Of a stretch of DNA of 64,000 nt, positions 22,761 through 32,904 are shown one piece after another. The notes under the pieces are model-generated. The model was not told the origin of the DNA and made no database searches. It saw nothing but the letters and a program-made list of their open reading frames with translations. How positions within the stretch are numbered: the stretch's first letter is position 1; each line of letters opens with the position of its first letter. The stretch lies in assembly GCF_001411555.2 (NCBI RefSeq), contig NC_049911.1, positions 5,650,209-5,714,208 on the forward strand, read 5' to 3'. This DNA is from Juglans regia (taxonomy: Eukaryota > Streptophyta > Magnoliopsida > Fagales > Juglandaceae). The position numbers were made by a program, and so were the translations under genes.

Positions 22761-23035
22761 TTTAAATTAAATATAACTCTAATTTAAAAATTATGTAATT
22801 TTTATAGTGCATAATTTGTGAACAAGTCTAAAAAATTGACTTGTATATATTTATATATATACAATTTGTAATATATCAAAATATATATTTATGTTTATAT
22901 ATATTTAAAGTTAAAAAATATAACATTAAAAAAGATTGATAACTGAAATTAAAAAAGATAGAAATATTTAATAATATTTTTCGTTACAAATATTAAAAAT
23001 AAAATATAAAATATGATAGAATTTAGTAAACAACA

Positions 23036-23415
23036 CTCAAGTGGGGGTCATATTGTAGTGTGAAAGACGAAGCAGCAGCTAGCAAGGGCTACAAATTAAA
23101 AATCAAACATTCATTAGCTATATATGCATGCAACCACAAATTTCATTGCCCGACAAATCAAGACTTGTTATATAGCTCCTTGAAAGGCTGAAACAGGGAC
23201 AATTTTAGCTACCAAGTTGTATCGATAAAACTAGATGCATAATGGTGACGTTGCTTTATATTGTGGAGGGAGAGTTCAATGACATCACCCGTGGCGGAGT
23301 TGCTTGCTGCCAACCACAACAGTCACTACTTATCTTATCTACGTCCTCAATCGAAGAGGGAAGAGGATGGCCAATGTCATAATCGGATTTCAGAAACGCC
23401 TCTAGTAGTGGCTTC
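23036..23415 (-). pseudogene. Receptor-like protein first-exon fragment
   Basis: The minus strand matches exon 1 of the RLP at 40000-45326 along its length. It reads KSDYDIGHPLPSSIE and SSDCCGW, where the intact gene has KSDYHIGNRLPSWIE and SSDCCGW. Indels (for instance near GCAGCAAGCAACTCC), a stop and inserted bases in the LRR part destroy the frame. The intron-side sequence beyond the exon-1 donor is also conserved. No later exons follow. It lies upstream of, and divergent from, the LecRK gene at 26176, as the intact RLP does relative to the LecRK-upstream scrap at 45540. Confidence 0.85.
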
Positions 23416-23476
23416 ACTGGAGGGGGCTAAGGTAGTGGGGAAGAAACCGTACTTGTGCGTGAAGTGTGCATGATCT

Positions 23477-23707
23477 TTATCTATATGAAAAATTCTATTC
23501 CTAAGCCTCATACACCACACACCAACATTTTATGATTTCTTTAATTTTATTCTCTTATCAAATATGTGATATATGAATTATGAATAGAATAATTTAATTA
23601 TTTTAAAAATAATAAAACTAAAAAAAACTTTAAAAAAATTTTTAAAATATAAAAAAATTTTGGTGTGTGGTATATGGGCTTATGAATAGCAATGCTCTTA
23701 TCTATAT
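23477..23707. mobile_element. Mutator-like MITE, about 211 bp
   Basis: The element spans 23487-23697 with inverted ends of about 38 bp. The left end runs TTCTATTCCTAAGCCTCA then CACCACACACCAA. The right end read inward gives GCTATTCATAAGCCCA then ACCACACACCAA. It is flanked by a 10-bp direct repeat TTATCTATAT (23477-23486 and 23698-23707), in the size range of Mutator target duplications. The centre is AT-rich and non-coding. Confidence 0.75.
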
Positions 23708-23739
23708 ATACACGCTATTGGAAACCGGCCTAATTGAAA

Positions 23740-24609
23740 AAAAAAAAAAAGGGGAGAAATCATGCATGTAGTTATGCACGGGTCTAAGGAAGTGCTTTTG
23801 GGCTTAGATCACGGGCTTTGGTTTTGGGTCCATTTCAAACTATTTGGGCCCACATCTCGGTAGTGTATCAACTTGACAAATAGGTTGGGTTAGTTTAAGC
23901 GGTCTAAATAATCACTTAGGCTTGTCCGTATTTTCACGGTTCAAGTATTTAATAAATTCCTACGGGCATCATCCTAAATCCAAAATAAGTCCAATTCGTC
24001 TGGTAAGTATTTTTGGGCCTTTAAAATAAATACTTTAGCCTATCACCAATTAAATAGGGCCCACTTGATCTGTAAATATTAAAATTTATTTGGTTACACA
24101 GATAAAATAATATGAAATGAGATAAAAGTTAAAAGTTGAATAAAATAATGTTAAAATATAATTTTTTAATATTATTTTGTTTTGAGATTTAAAAGAGTTG
24201 AATTTTTTATTTTATTTTATATAGAAATTTTAAAAAGTTGTAATGATTATATGAGATGAGATGATTTGATTTGGTTTGTGTAACTAAATCAGACCTAAAT
24301 GGTCTTTTGTTCAATTATTGAGCCCAATAAAACTCTTATAATCTACCATAATAATTTATGGGTATGGGATCTTTCCAAAATTTTCCGACTAATCTAATTT
24401 GGGCTTTATAAATATTGGCTCATTTATATTCTCCAAAATCATCAACTACACCCTGGCGATTTAAAAATAAAATTTCGAGCCTTTGGGCCTAACGAAATTT
24501 CAATAAATAATAACTTGCAAGCTTATCCAATATGGCTTATTAAACTTGTTTTAGGCCCAATAATTTATCCAGCCTTCATCCCTAATAAATTTATGGTCAG
24601 GTCATTACA
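23740..24609. repeat. LTR-like segment with a MITE inside
   Basis: The sequence ends in GGTCAGGTCATTACA at 24609, an ending typical of some Gypsy LTRs. The homology with the Copia-tail repeat at 33855 starts right after it. An insertion at about 24100-24292 has inverted ends (TTTGGTTACACAGATAAAAT against TTTAGTTACACAAACCAAAT) and ATGAGATGAGATGAT near its end, as in the MITE at 38096. The left limit of the LTR is not clear. The LTR assignment is an inference. Confidence 0.4.
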
Positions 24610-25045
24610 GTTAGTGCTAACTGTTATTCTAAATGAATGATGATTATTATGCTCTTAATAAAGTTCAATAGTTGTATAAGTGTATGAATTAACAAAGAAA
24701 CAAAAAGAACTTTATCTATGTGAGCATAAGAGGTGGGGATAGCTTCTAGCAAAAGTTTAAGGTTTATATTATTTCATGAATGCTAGGATGGACTAGATGG
24801 ATTAATGCAAACTAATTGGTAAGATATCTAGCTAAAATTGGTTGGAATCATGTGTGTGATATTTATGTTGTTAACGTATAAAGTCTTGTTTAAGCCTAGG
24901 CTACATTGACTTTGTTAGGAAATTGAAATACTTACACTAATTGAAGGTTCAAGTCAATATATAATTTCTTGTATGCATGAAGATATCAGTATTTGATTAA
25001 AAATTTATTATCGCAACCTGAGTGAGAGATTACAACAAGTAGATC
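24610..25045. repeat. Copy of the repeat at 33855-34300 (Copia-associated)
   Basis: It is collinear with 33855-34300: GTTAGTGCTAACTGTTA against GTCAGTGCTGACTGTTA, then TTATAAGTGT-like blocks, AGTTTAAGGTTTATRTT, GGAATCATGTGTGTRRTATT and ATCGCAACCTRAGTG. At the other site this block follows Copia RNase H remains, so it is likely the 3' non-coding part of that element. Confidence 0.6.
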
Positions 25046-25359
25046 CATGGCTTAGACGTGGTAGAGGTATGTTAATGCACTTGGACTTATTTTATGAAAT
25101 AGGCATTTTGAATGGGTGTAATTATTACCTTAAAGATCCTAATATTCTACATAACTCAAAATCGTATTTATTTTTCTATTGCGGTATCAATTTTCTTCAA
25201 GAAACATTGCTCCTATAGATATTCGCGATGCATCACATTCTGTAATGATTAAAGTAGAGGAGAAGATACGTAGGTCTAGAAGCGGGGTTTGCATGACAGC
25301 TTCCTTCAAATTATGCAGCCTTGGATTCTTCTTGGATTTTCACCCCAATGGAAGTTTTG

Positions 25360-26175
25360 TAGTAGCGCCCTGCGACAAAATTCTAATTATTTCCCCATTG
25401 ATTCCGACAGATTCCACCACGTACGGCGAAAGGCTTCTAGAAAAAATGATAAACCTTATTTGGAGGATTGCTAACACATTGACTTGGACTAATATTTACA
25501 CCCACATCTTACTCCGCAGAAGCGTGCAAAATTCCTTACTATATCCACTTTATTTAACTAAGCTTGGTATTTGGAAATTCAGGTTCATTTTCTGTCAAAT
25601 AATTAGGTTATTCGGAAATTCAGGATCTTGATAATTCCAATATTTAATTAAGGTTATCACTATAATTTGTTTGTTTTATATTTCACTTCATTTCTGTTGT
25701 CGCCAATTGTATGCCGGCGATCGAGGAATCTGAGTAAAAGTCTCGGTGTATGGAATTAGAATATGCGTAAAGGTCTATGTTTTACGACGCTTCTTAATTA
25801 AGAACAATATATCTGGCAGGCAGTAGAACTGTATAAAACTCGGCATCCTAAAGATATAATTTTATGAAGGAATGTGCCGACCAGCTTTGATGGCTGGGCG
25901 TCTCTTTTTTTTTTATATATTTTTTTGATATATTTAAATATTTATTTTTAAAAAATAAACCAATATACTAATAATTATTTTTAAAATAATAAGTAAAAGA
26001 AAGAAATTAACAGAAGATAAATATATGAATAGTCGGCATAGTAGTATTATTCTTTATAAACTGAAACTTCACGTTCTATTTCGACGCAAGTTATCCAACT
26101 GCTCTCTCTTCTCTCTCTCTCTCTCTCTCTATATACTTTCCAAGCCGTAGATTACATTTTTAGGACAAAAAATCC
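25360..26175 (+). promoter_or_regulatory. LecRK upstream region, copy 1
   Basis: It is collinear with 62610-63268, upstream of the second LecRK. Shared blocks include GACAAAATTCTAATT, TTACTCCG, GGAAATTCAGGTTCATTTTC, CTGTTGTCGCCAATTGTATG, AACTCGGCATCCT and a CT-rich leader just before the ATG. Conserved TATAAACTGAAACTTC is a possible core promoter. Copy 1 carries an extra 200 bases (about 25860-26059) between two TATAA repeats. Confidence 0.65.
25855..26059. mobile_element. 200-bp insertion in the LecRK promoter (MITE-like)
   Basis: It is absent from the second copy, where the sequence runs straight from AGATATAA into ACTGAAACTTC. Here TATAA occurs on both sides, as a target duplication would. 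The ends have weak inverted similarity: TTATGAAGGAATGTGCCGAC, and TAATACTACTATGCCGAC read inward from the right. The centre is AT-rich with TTATTTTTAAAATAATAA. It places about 200 bp between the upstream block and the core region of the intact gene. Confidence 0.55.
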
Positions 26176-28101
26176 ATGTTTCGTCTCTTCTTCTTCCTTC
26201 TACTTCTTCCCACCGCTCACACAGTTTATTTCCAAATAACTCGCTTTGAACCCAGTGCAGACAACATACTATACTTGGGAGATGCAGCACCTTCTGTTGG
26301 AGTCATTGAGTTGATCAACCGATATACTTATGTATGCCGAGTCGGCCGAGCTATCTATTCTGAGAGGGTGCCTCTATGGGACTCTGATACAGGCATACTC
26401 ACTAACTTTAGCACACATTTCTCCTTTGTTATCGACACCCAAGGTCGTGCTGAATATGGCCATGGTTTAGCCTTCTTCTTGGCTCCTGTCGGGTTCGAAG
26501 TCCCTCTAAATTCAGCTGGTGGGTTTTTAGGCTTATTCAACACAACAACCAGCGATTCTTCTCAGAACCAAATTGTTCTTGTCGAATTCGACTCGTACGT
26601 GAACCCGCAATGGGATCCTCCATTTGAGCATGTGGGGATTAATAACAACTCAATTGCTTCCACAAAATACACTTCTTGGAATGCCAGCTCACACAGCGGA
26701 GATACCGCTGATGTATGGGTCACTTACGATGCTTCTACGAAGAACTTGAGCGTCTCTTGGAAATATGAAACAACGTCTAATGCTCAAGAGAATACGAGTC
26801 TTTCTTTTGAAATTGATCTCATGCAGGTTCTTCCAGAGTGGGTCAGAGTTGGATTTTCAGCTGGTACAAGTCAATTTGGAGAGCGCAATAAAATTCAGTC
26901 ATGGGAATTCAGTTCAAGTTTGGAAAGAAAGGAAAGAGGGGGGAAGAATGCAAACAAGAAGAGTTTAGTGGTTGGTCTAACAGTTTCAGCTGGTGTTCTG
27001 ATAGCTGTAGCAATTGTCACATGTATAATACTGTTTGCATGGAAGGTAAAGAAAAAGGAAGAAGAATCAAATGAGACTGTGAACTTGACATCAATTAATG
27101 AAGACCTTGAGAGAGGAGCAGGACCAAGGAGATTTTCTCACCAATATCTTGCTTTAGCCACCAACAATTTTTCAGATGACAAGAAATTGGGACAAGGAGG
27201 GTTTGGTGCCGTCTACAAGGGGTACTTCATTGATTTGGATATAGCAGTTGCCGTGAAGAAAATCTCAAGGGGGTCTAAACAGGGAAGAAAGGAATACGTA
27301 ACTGAGGTGAAAATTATTAGCAGGATTAGACACAGGAATCTGGTTCAACTCATAGGATGGTGCCATGAAAAAGGTGAGTTCCTACTTGTTTACGAGTTTA
27401 TGCCAAATGGTAGCCTTGATGTGCACTTGTTTGGCAAGAGGAGTCCTTTAACTTGGGCAGTGAGATACAAGATAGCTTCTGGGTTGGCATCTGCGCTACT
27501 TTATCTCCATGAAGAATGGGAGCAATGTGTCGTTCATCGAGACATCAAATCGAGCAATGTCATGCTTGATTCTAGTTTTAATGTGAAGCTTGGAGACTTT
27601 GGATTGGCTCGGCTCATGGACCACGAGCTAGGTCCTCAGACAACTGGATTGGCTGGAACGTTGGGCTATATGGCTCCAGAATACATAGCCACTGGTAGGG
27701 CTAATAAAGAGTCAGATGTATACAGTTATGGTGTTGTTGCATTAGAAATTGCTACCGGAAGAAAGTCAACGGACCCTCCAGAAAAGGATTCTGCAATGGG
27801 ATTGCTAGAGTGGGTTTGGAATCTTTATGGGAGTGGAAGGCTTCGTATGGCGATTGATGAGAGATTGCATATGGATTTCGAGGAGAAGGAGATTGAGTGT
27901 TTGATGATTGTCGGGCTGTGGTGTGGTCATCCTGATCGAAGTCTTAGGCCGTCAATAAGGCAAGCAATTCATGTTCTTAATTTTGAGGCTGCAATGCCAA
28001 ATCTTCCTTTGAAGATGCCTGTTCCTTCGTATCATGTACCGACACCATCAGTTAGCTCTGGTGAGCCTTTTATAAGTACTAGTCTAGACGACGGTCGTTG
28101 A
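26176..28101 (+). CDS. L-type lectin-domain receptor kinase, LecRK-IX-like
   Basis: An intronless 641-residue membrane receptor kinase, usual for LecRKs. The signal peptide is residues 1-16 (hydrophobic, LLLLPTAHT). The legume lectin domain is about 17-247, with VEFDSYVNPQWDP and HVGINNNS carrying the acidic and Asn/His metal-site residues (E137, D139, N143, D147, H152). The transmembrane helix is about 264-289. The kinase domain is about 330-600: P-loop GQGGFGAVYKG (339-349), Lys361, HRD (454-456) with Asn461, DFG (474-476) and APE (500-502), so it is probably catalytically active. The TTGLAGTLGYMAPEY activation segment and tail suggest the LecRK-IX clade, whose members are linked to cell death and resistance to oomycetes (known of the family). 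An odd feature is GHGLAFFL, with His96 where sugar-binding legume lectins have Asp. Divergent from the RLP fragment at 23036. Confidence 0.95.
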   Translation: MFRLFFFLLLLPTAHTVYFQITRFEPSADNILYLGDAAPSVGVIELINRYTYVCRVGRAIYSERVPLWDSDTGILTNFSTHFSFVIDTQGRAEYGHGLAFFLAPVGFEVPLNSAGGFLGLFNTTTSDSSQNQIVLVEFDSYVNPQWDPPFEHVGINNNSIASTKYTSWNASSHSGDTADVWVTYDASTKNLSVSWKYETTSNAQENTSLSFEIDLMQVLPEWVRVGFSAGTSQFGERNKIQSWEFSSSLERKERGGKNANKKSLVVGLTVSAGVLIAVAIVTCIILFAWKVKKKEEESNETVNLTSINEDLERGAGPRRFSHQYLALATNNFSDDKKLGQGGFGAVYKGYFIDLDIAVAVKKISRGSKQGRKEYVTEVKIISRIRHRNLVQLIGWCHEKGEFLLVYEFMPNGSLDVHLFGKRSPLTWAVRYKIASGLASALLYLHEEWEQCVVHRDIKSSNVMLDSSFNVKLGDFGLARLMDHELGPQTTGLAGTLGYMAPEYIATGRANKESDVYSYGVVALEIATGRKSTDPPEKDSAMGLLEWVWNLYGSGRLRMAIDERLHMDFEEKEIECLMIVGLWCGHPDRSLRPSIRQAIHVLNFEAAMPNLPLKMPVPSYHVPTPSVSSGEPFISTSLDDGR

Positions 28102-28104
28102 GCG

Positions 28105-28865
28105 TGTGATCACCTGTGAACCATGCATGCATCTTGATTTGTCAAACTATACATATAGGCTTGTTGTCTTTGATTTTCTTTTGTATGGCTTATTGCCTTA
28201 GGTATACATACTACAATCTATACATGATATTGGCTTATTGTTTTTTATTTTTCTTTTATGGAAAGTTTTAGCTGTCACTTTTAGAGATGATTCTTACTCC
28301 AATTTGAGCCAAATTTTTGAAAAGATTCCTATTTTATTACGTATTTTATTTTTAATAAACTTTAATTTCAGAGTTTTCTTTCTATTTACAACTGTCTCAA
28401 TATCAATTCTTAATTTTTATTGTTAATTAATCATCAGAATAATTCTTATTCTATCTGGCATCACTCTCACAATTTCATTGTGAACATACAATTAGGTCCT
28501 GCATATATTGATTTAAGGCAATGCGGTGTTTAAAATGATAAGTGTTGAGAAGTGTTGAGAATGTTTGTGAATAGTAGTAAAAAAGTAATGAAAAAGTAAT
28601 AATAAAATATTGAATAATAATAAAAAGTAGGTGAAAAGTAATGAATAGTAGAAAAATAGATAAAAAATAATAATAAAATAAAGAATAGTAGTAAGAGTAC
28701 TTGAGGTACTCTCACTTGCCAAACATACAAACATATCATTTTAAAACTTTTAAAGCTAACATCTCAAAATTACCACGCATTAGAAAAATAAAGTAAAATC
28801 ACCCTAATTAAACACTTGAACACAACATTATAAATGAGTCAAAATTACCACGCATTAAACTGGTA
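28105..28865. other. LecRK 3' flank and MITE-like AT-rich repeat
   Basis: The 3' untranslated region presumably starts here, and no clear polyadenylation signal stands out. 28510-28740 has GTTGAGAATGTTTGTGAATAGTAG and many AATAGTAG/AAAGTAATGAA units, in the style of the MITE at 38096, which has GAAATATGAAAATAGTAG. Its ends are unclear. Confidence 0.4.
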
Positions 28866-28869
28866 AACA

Positions 28870-29260
28870 TTTTTGTAAGGTTGCCACTCATGAACTACCA
28901 ATTATTTAGGTGTTTTGTATCTCAGTTTGAAACTTCATTGACAATATACATCGAAACATCAATTTGAAACTTCAGTTACATAATTAATGTTCAAAACTTT
29001 AACCACAACCAAATTTGGGTAGGAGATTGTTGTACAGTGAGTATAAATAATGAAACTTATCGTACTTGGTTACTTTCTTCTGATGTGCATGCTAATAAGC
29101 TGGACACTACTTGCCTAACGCTTTAGAGCAATGGTGAGGAACTAATTAGTTCATACATACAGTTTAAAATATTTATAGCCATGATCGGCCTCCTACTCAT
29201 GATCATAAGAAGTCATAAAAACATGTTGGTGCAAAAGATGCAGCAAAATAAAAAATAGTG
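28870..29260. repeat. Copy of the RLP 3' flank
   Basis: It is collinear with 39380-39680, just downstream of the intact RLP gene (minus strand): ACTACCAATTATTTAGGTG, CTCAGTTTGAAACTTCA, GACAATATACATC, GAGATTGTTGTA, ATGAAACTTAT and ACTACTTGCCTAAC all occur in order. No RLP coding sequence is attached here. It marks the position of a lost RLP copy. Confidence 0.75.
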
Positions 29261-29524
29261 ATAGAAAAGCTTGCTTCAAGGCGCATTACAATGTCTCTTT
29301 TTTTAAAACAATATCCACTCCCACCAATAACGATATGCACACTAGTTACATGTAAATTTACCTTCAAGATACAATGAAACCTAAAATAAGTCTGTTTGTC
29401 TAACTGCTTTATACTCTCACGAAATTAAAATCTGAATATCCTCAGAAAGGACGACCCAAAATAACATGGATTTGTGTACTAACATTTTGAGTGGGGTTAG
29501 TGTCTAATACAACAAAATCCACTA

Positions 29525-30360
29525 GTAAATATAGGGTTGTAAATGAACCAGTCTCTTCGATAGTCCGTTCAGTACACGTACGGTTAAATTCAAATCGAAC
29601 TCGATTGGTGAAAAAAAAAAAAGCTCGCCCATGAAAGAAGATACCCGCTCAATTACTAAATGACACAAACCCTACAAAACTCGACTCGATTTGGTTAATT
29701 AAGACTCGTTAATGCCTGCTCGTTTATGCCCAAATCGACTCATTAGCTCAACTCGATTAAAACTCATTCATATAATGATAAATATATATAAATATACATC
29801 TATGTATATATACATATATATGTATTAGCTAATAATATAAGCATAGCATTTTTATAATTATATATATAATATGCAACATAATTACTTGTGTCTATATTTT
29901 GAATATACTTCATAGCTATATTTTATAATTTGTACAATAATTAGTTGATACGATTTAATAGTTTCACATATTAATATGTGGGAACCATATATGAAATAGA
30001 TATATACTATCATATTATATGTATGTATTAATAATTTCTGCATGCATATAATATATTGTTATTATGGATAAATATCAACTAGTTAGATATTAATTGTTTA
30101 TAAATTATTAAAATCTTATAATTCAATAGAATTTATACTTGTTAGTTGTACAAATTCAACATTAGATTTTTTATTTTTTATCTATCTAATTTATTTTTAT
30201 TAAATCTTATTCAAAAAATAAAAAAATAAACAATTCGAGCTCATTTTTTAGATGAGGTCGAGCTCACGCTCGAGTTGGAAATTTAGCTTATCGAGTCAAG
30301 CTCGAGCTCGGCAAGTCAAAGACTGGCTCAGCTAGGCTCTATTACAGTCTTGGGTAAATA
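29525..30360. mobile_element. Non-autonomous hAT-like element, about 820 bp
   Basis: The element spans about 29532-30353. It starts TAGGGTTGTAAATGAACCAG. The other end read inward is CCAAGACTGTAATAGAGCC, giving loosely matching inverted ends. A 7-bp repeat GTAAATA flanks it (29525-29531 and 30354-30360). Both subterminal zones are rich in CTCGA, CTCGAGCTCG and ACTCGACTCGAT motifs, while the middle is AT-rich. It has no coding capacity. The class is inferred from the TAGGG end and the 7-8 bp duplication. Confidence 0.55.
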
Positions 30361-30429
30361 GAACGAGTCAACCTTGATCAAGACATCCTCAACAATACCT
30401 CTAGGATTTTAACAGACCTATCAGCTAAC

Positions 30430-31600
30430 TGAAGTGTCATTTGAGTAAATTTTAGCTCCCCTAAGCCTCACTGTGAATGTACAAAATATTATAGCAGGTT
30501 CACACTCACCCCCAAATCTAACAGAGATCTCTCAATATGATGATTCTCAATCTTACATGAAATTGTAAGAGATTCAGGGTCCTTGTATTTGACTGGATAT
30601 TTACTCTAAACAACAGAATTAGCTTGTTCAGTCAAAAATGTATTTTTTCATTATTCTTCATTTTTACTATAACAAAATCCTTAAGAAATTTCACATGAGT
30701 AGATACTTGCTAAATTGCATCAAGGAATGTTATATTAATTTTAATTGCTTAAACACCTCTAAAATATCATTAAATTTAGTGTTTTTTGATAATTTTACAA
30801 CCTCTAAGGAAATGAGACTGTAATAACAAATTTCTTAATAGGCTCAGAAGGACTAGAATCATGAGGTTTGAGGGACTTTGGGTTGACATTCTTTTTCTCT
30901 GTGGAATCCAACTCTTTCACTTTTAGTACTTTAACTTGATTATCAAATTCTCTATCCGACCTGAGGGTGGTAATGGGTTGAACATGCTCATATCCCTGAG
31001 TAGAATTGGATGCATTATTGAGGGCATACTGTCCTTTTGGATTGGATATAGGTTGACTTGGAAATTTTCCTCTATCCTTCTCACCAATATGGGTTGCTAA
31101 CTAGCGAACTTGACTCTCTAATTTTGAAATTTTTTGAGTATTCATCTGAGTAGAATTTTTCACCTCCTGAATGATGTGGTTAGTGGATTCCATGAATGTC
31201 TTAAGAGACTCCTCCAATGATGATTGATGTTATCGTGGTGCTACAAATGGAGGAGCAGATTGGGGAACATGAGGATAAATCAGGTTAGGTGGATGATATT
31301 GACTTTGTTGCTGCATCTGTGGTCCACCTAAATTCATGGGAGGCTGATTCGCCTCCAGGACAAATTAGGATGACTTTGCCAATTAGGATTGGAAGTCTAT
31401 GAAAAAGGACTAGCAAACGGTTTCTCAAAATTATTTAGAATATTTGCTTGCTCAGCATAGCACTATGAACAAGCCTGTGAGGAACGACGTACATGTTTAT
31501 ATCATATGCATGGGACTAGCACAGAAAGAACATACTTCATCCTGAACTTGATTGAGAGAATTCATGGTTCTACCTAGTGTTAAAGTTTCTACCTTACGAG
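30430..31600 (-). pseudogene. Athila/Tat-like Ty3/Gypsy gag-protease relic
   Basis: The minus-strand translation gives pieces typical of this group. A linker has KISKLESQVR, then LATHIGEKDRGKFPSQP and NPKGQY. A Lys/Glu-rich stretch follows. The protease region reads KDPESLTISCKIENHHIERS and then LLDLGVSVNLL, where Asp of D-L-G is the expected catalytic position. Several stops and frame changes break it, and no RT was found. A tRNA primer site lies at 31959-31976, in the correct place upstream on this strand. Confidence 0.7.
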
Positions 31601-31958
31601 CGATATTATCTAATCTGACCTTAATATCATGATCCTCACTTAATCATATAAACCTCATTTCTTGACTATCTGTGATGATCTTTCTCTACAAGTAGAAAAG
31701 TTCCATTGCTGGGAGCTTTTTGATAAATTTTCAAGAAACTTATATGTCTCATTATCCGTTAAATTCAAAAATTCACTACTATTCGTTGACTCAATCATGT
31801 TATGGTTTGTTGAAGTTAAACAATTATAAAAGTATTATACTAGTCTCCATATCTCAAAATCATGGCGAGAACACTTCAGAATCTATTATTTTTTTATATA
31901 AAAAATAACTACAACTAGTAGAAGAATAAATTTAGTCAATATTCAATGTGTTTTCAAG

Positions 31959-32900
31959 TCCCCAGCAACGGTGCCAAAAACTTGTTGTGAACTTTTAATT
32001 ATACTCTTAACTGTAGGGATTGTACCGAAGTATAGTTTAGCAAGAATGAGGTCGAACCCACAAGGACTTGTAAAAATGTAGAAAACCAATCAAATATAAA
32101 CCAAATAAATTATAATCTAATTTAGAAAGATGAGTTGTAAAATAAAATAAGAAATTAATTAGAACTAAAAAATCAATTAATCAAAATGACAAATAATTAA
32201 TTTAATAAATCAATCACAATAAAAGAATTAAAATAAATTCTAAAGATGCAACTAATATAAATAAAGAATAAACAATTATTAAAGAATGATCTAAGGTTTT
32301 GAAATCCACCTTATTAATTCATAATAATATGTTTATGATAATTGATTCTTCCCGAGCATCTACATAATAATCTAGAAATCAATCTTGTTATCATGGAAAA
32401 TATCATCATTGAAACCCTTTTTTAAGAAAATATCTAAAATATGTTCTTTTTCGTTCAAAGATATAAAATCAAATCATCACTAATATCTTTTAAAACAAAT
32501 CACAAAAGATATAAAATTTTATTTTTAACAAAATTATAGAGCAGGCTCTCAATTGATTAATATTATTCTCAATCATGAGAAAAATATGATTAAACTCATA
32601 TCAAGAATTCTATATTTCTCAACTGAAATGAAGCAAGAACAATATATCGTTGAACACATAAATAACTGGGGGAAAAATAAATCACATAAATAATACTACT
32701 GATTTTCAATGAGGTTTCATCCTCAACCTTAGTTGAAAACTTACCTAGACATGTTCATGAAAATAAACTTCAAAATGTAAATGTAAATAAACATCAAAGT
32801 AATATTTTAAAGAAACTGAAGAAAAATAAAAATTACAATGCTCTCAAGATTTAAACATAGCTGTAAAATTGAAGGTAAAATTATTCCAACTTCCATGCTA
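31959..32900 (-). repeat. Primer-binding site and LTR of the Athila/Tat-like relic
   Basis: Read on the minus strand, 31976 to 31959 gives TGGCACCGTTGCTGGGGA, a near match to the Asp-tRNA-type primer site of Athila/Tat elements (from memory: TGGCGCCGTTGCCGGGGA). The LTR should then extend from about 31980 rightwards to perhaps 32900. It is AT-rich with no coding. The outer limit is a guess, as no second LTR was seen. Confidence 0.55.
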
Positions 32901-32904
32901 TACT

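Noticed and set aside
23040..23060. TTGTAGTG as the right end of the CACTA element starting at 22452
   Set aside because: The same bases occur at the matching place of the intact RLP region (44816), so they belong to the RLP neighbourhood, not to the transposon.
23261..23473. Plus-strand 70-residue frame
   Set aside because: It is the antisense reading of the RLP first-exon scrap.
26355..26543. Minus-strand frames inside both LecRK copies (also 63448-63636)
   Set aside because: Antisense shadows of the lectin domain, conserved only because the sense strand is.
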